A DNA stretch of 64,000 nt from DATJLY01 sp963729295 (lineage in GTDB: Bacteria; Pseudomonadota; Alphaproteobacteria; ATCC43930; CGMCC-115725), in contig CAVSNJ010000004.1 of the NCBI GenBank assembly GCA_963729295.1, forward strand, positions 62,001 to 126,000. The letters are read 5' to 3'. Every line of letters starts with the position of its first letter. Position 1 is the stretch's first letter. Positions 63,399 to 64,000 of this stretch are shown here, one piece after another. A model generated the notes under the pieces. That model searched no databases. It was not told the origin of the DNA and saw nothing but the letters and a program-made list of their open reading frames with translations. A program made the position numbers and the translations under genes.

Positions 63399-64000
63399 TC
63401 TTGTCGGATCTTTCCGGCGACGAGCTCGCGCGGCGCGCGCAAAGCGGCGAACTCGCGCTCTGGTGCGGGCCGTTCGTCGTGCGCCTCACCACGCCCATCG
63501 CCGCGATCCACCGCGGGATCAAGCTGCAATACGCCGATTTCACGCTCGCCGCCGACGGCGAGTTCGCCGATTTTCACCTCGAGCTCGGCCTGCCCTCGCT
63601 CATCCGCCGCTGGCTCAGCCCGCAGGTCGTGTTCCGCTTTGGCGACGAAGAGCCGCTGACGCCCTTGGGACTCGACCAGGCCTATGCGCTCTACGAATGG
63701 GCGCTCAACTGGGCAATCGCCAGCCACGCCAACCAGTACCTCATCCTGCACTCCGCGGTGGTCGAGCGCGGCGGCCGCGTCCTGATCCTGCCGGGGCCGC
63801 CCGGCTCGGGCAAAAGTACGCTCGCGGCCGCGCTGGCGAGCCGCGGCTGGCGCCTTTTCTCCGACGAGCTGACGCTGATCGACCCGGCGACGCGGCAGGT
63901 GGCGCCCTTGCCGCGGCCCATCAGCCTCAAGAACGAATCGGTGCCGGCGATCCTGCGCTATGCGCCCGACGCCGTCATCGGCGAGACCGCGCACAACACC
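63395..64000 (+). CDS. HprK-related kinase A (3' partial)
   Basis: The frame is open from GTG 63395 to the window edge (about 202 residues). The N-terminal domain (about 1-115) contains LRLTTPIAAI-like and KLQYADFTLAADGEFADFHL stretches. The C-terminal kinase domain starts LHSAVVERGGRVLILPGPPG with Walker A GPPGSGKSTLAAAL and a second acidic site FSDELTLIDP, as in HPr kinase/phosphorylase. Members lack the HPr partner context and probably phosphorylate something in the PqqD cassette. The rest of the gene and any further cassette genes lie beyond the window. Confidence 0.85.
   Translation, partial: MILSDLSGDELARRAQSGELALWCGPFVVRLTTPIAAIHRGIKLQYADFTLAADGEFADFHLELGLPSLIRRWLSPQVVFRFGDEEPLTPLGLDQAYALYEWALNWAIASHANQYLILHSAVVERGGRVLILPGPPGSGKSTLAAALASRGWRLFSDELTLIDPATRQVAPLPRPISLKNESVPAILRYAPDAVIGETAHNT

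Overview
The window is a gene-dense, high-GC stretch of a bacterial chromosome. MetH/MetF with an ArsR-methyltransferase fusion, a PspF/PspABC module, GTTC-N7-GTTC SOS-box architecture, dispersed palindromes of the type common in Rhizobiales and Rhodospirillales genomes, and cofCDE together suggest an alphaproteobacterium. The genus cannot be resolved from this sequence. No rRNA, tRNA, CRISPR array, phage or conjugative genes were seen.

Layout. 1-3.3 kb: end of a polyprenyl-P glycosyltransferase with a GtrA domain, a methyltransferase, and a GH15 glucoamylase-type enzyme preceded by the collapsed remnant of a glucose-dehydrogenase-like gene. 3.3-6 kb: flavin reductase, MDR oxidoreductase, BASS-like transporter. 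5.9-11.3 kb: methionine-cycle operon (ArsR-methyltransferase, metF, metH). 11.5-18.3 kb: MlaC-like protein, EttA, LLM monooxygenase, VOC proteins, aldehyde dehydrogenase. 18.3-21.7 kb: divergent pspF / pspABC-yccF-NTF2 with a clear sigma-54 promoter. 22-25 kb: accessory patch with a PLD-family nuclease behind a candidate LexA box, a higBA toxin-antitoxin pair with frameshifted antitoxin, a 141-bp direct repeat of the nuclease 3' end, and an AT-richer orphan membrane protein. 25.1-30.1 kb: MFS transporter, hyuA and a frameshifted hyuB. 30.3-33.5 kb: HU, then a Sel1-like secreted protein, a redoxin/2OG-Fe(II) oxygenase fusion and a sulfotransferase behind a sigma-54 consensus. 33.6-42.9 kb: RND efflux operon (adaptor, two permeases, frameshifted outer-membrane factor). 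43-53.7 kb: lipocalin-like protein, amidohydrolase, DMT transporter, AGPS-like flavoprotein, ABC transporter genes of mixed type, a MetE-core protein and an MDR reductase. 53.7-55.05 kb: decayed IS5-type element. 55-62.1 kb: amidohydrolase and second MetE-core gene, divergent from an extradiol dioxygenase, a diiron ferritin-like protein, a membrane protein and cofE-cofD-cofC for coenzyme F420. 62.3-64 kb: a Tat-exported small protein, a PqqD-like protein and an HprK-related kinase (HPr-rel-A type cassette), running off the end, with a sigma-54-like promoter.

Themes. One-carbon/methionine chemistry recurs (MetH, MetF, two MetE-core proteins). Sigma-54 consensus promoters precede three operons, only one of which (psp) is expected. 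Four otherwise intact genes (higA, hyuB, the RND outer-membrane factor, and the glucose-dehydrogenase relic) each show a single extra base, which is either real decay or an assembly property and should be settled first. The least understood cassettes are the Sel1/redoxin-2OG/sulfotransferase operon and the HPr-rel-A operon.
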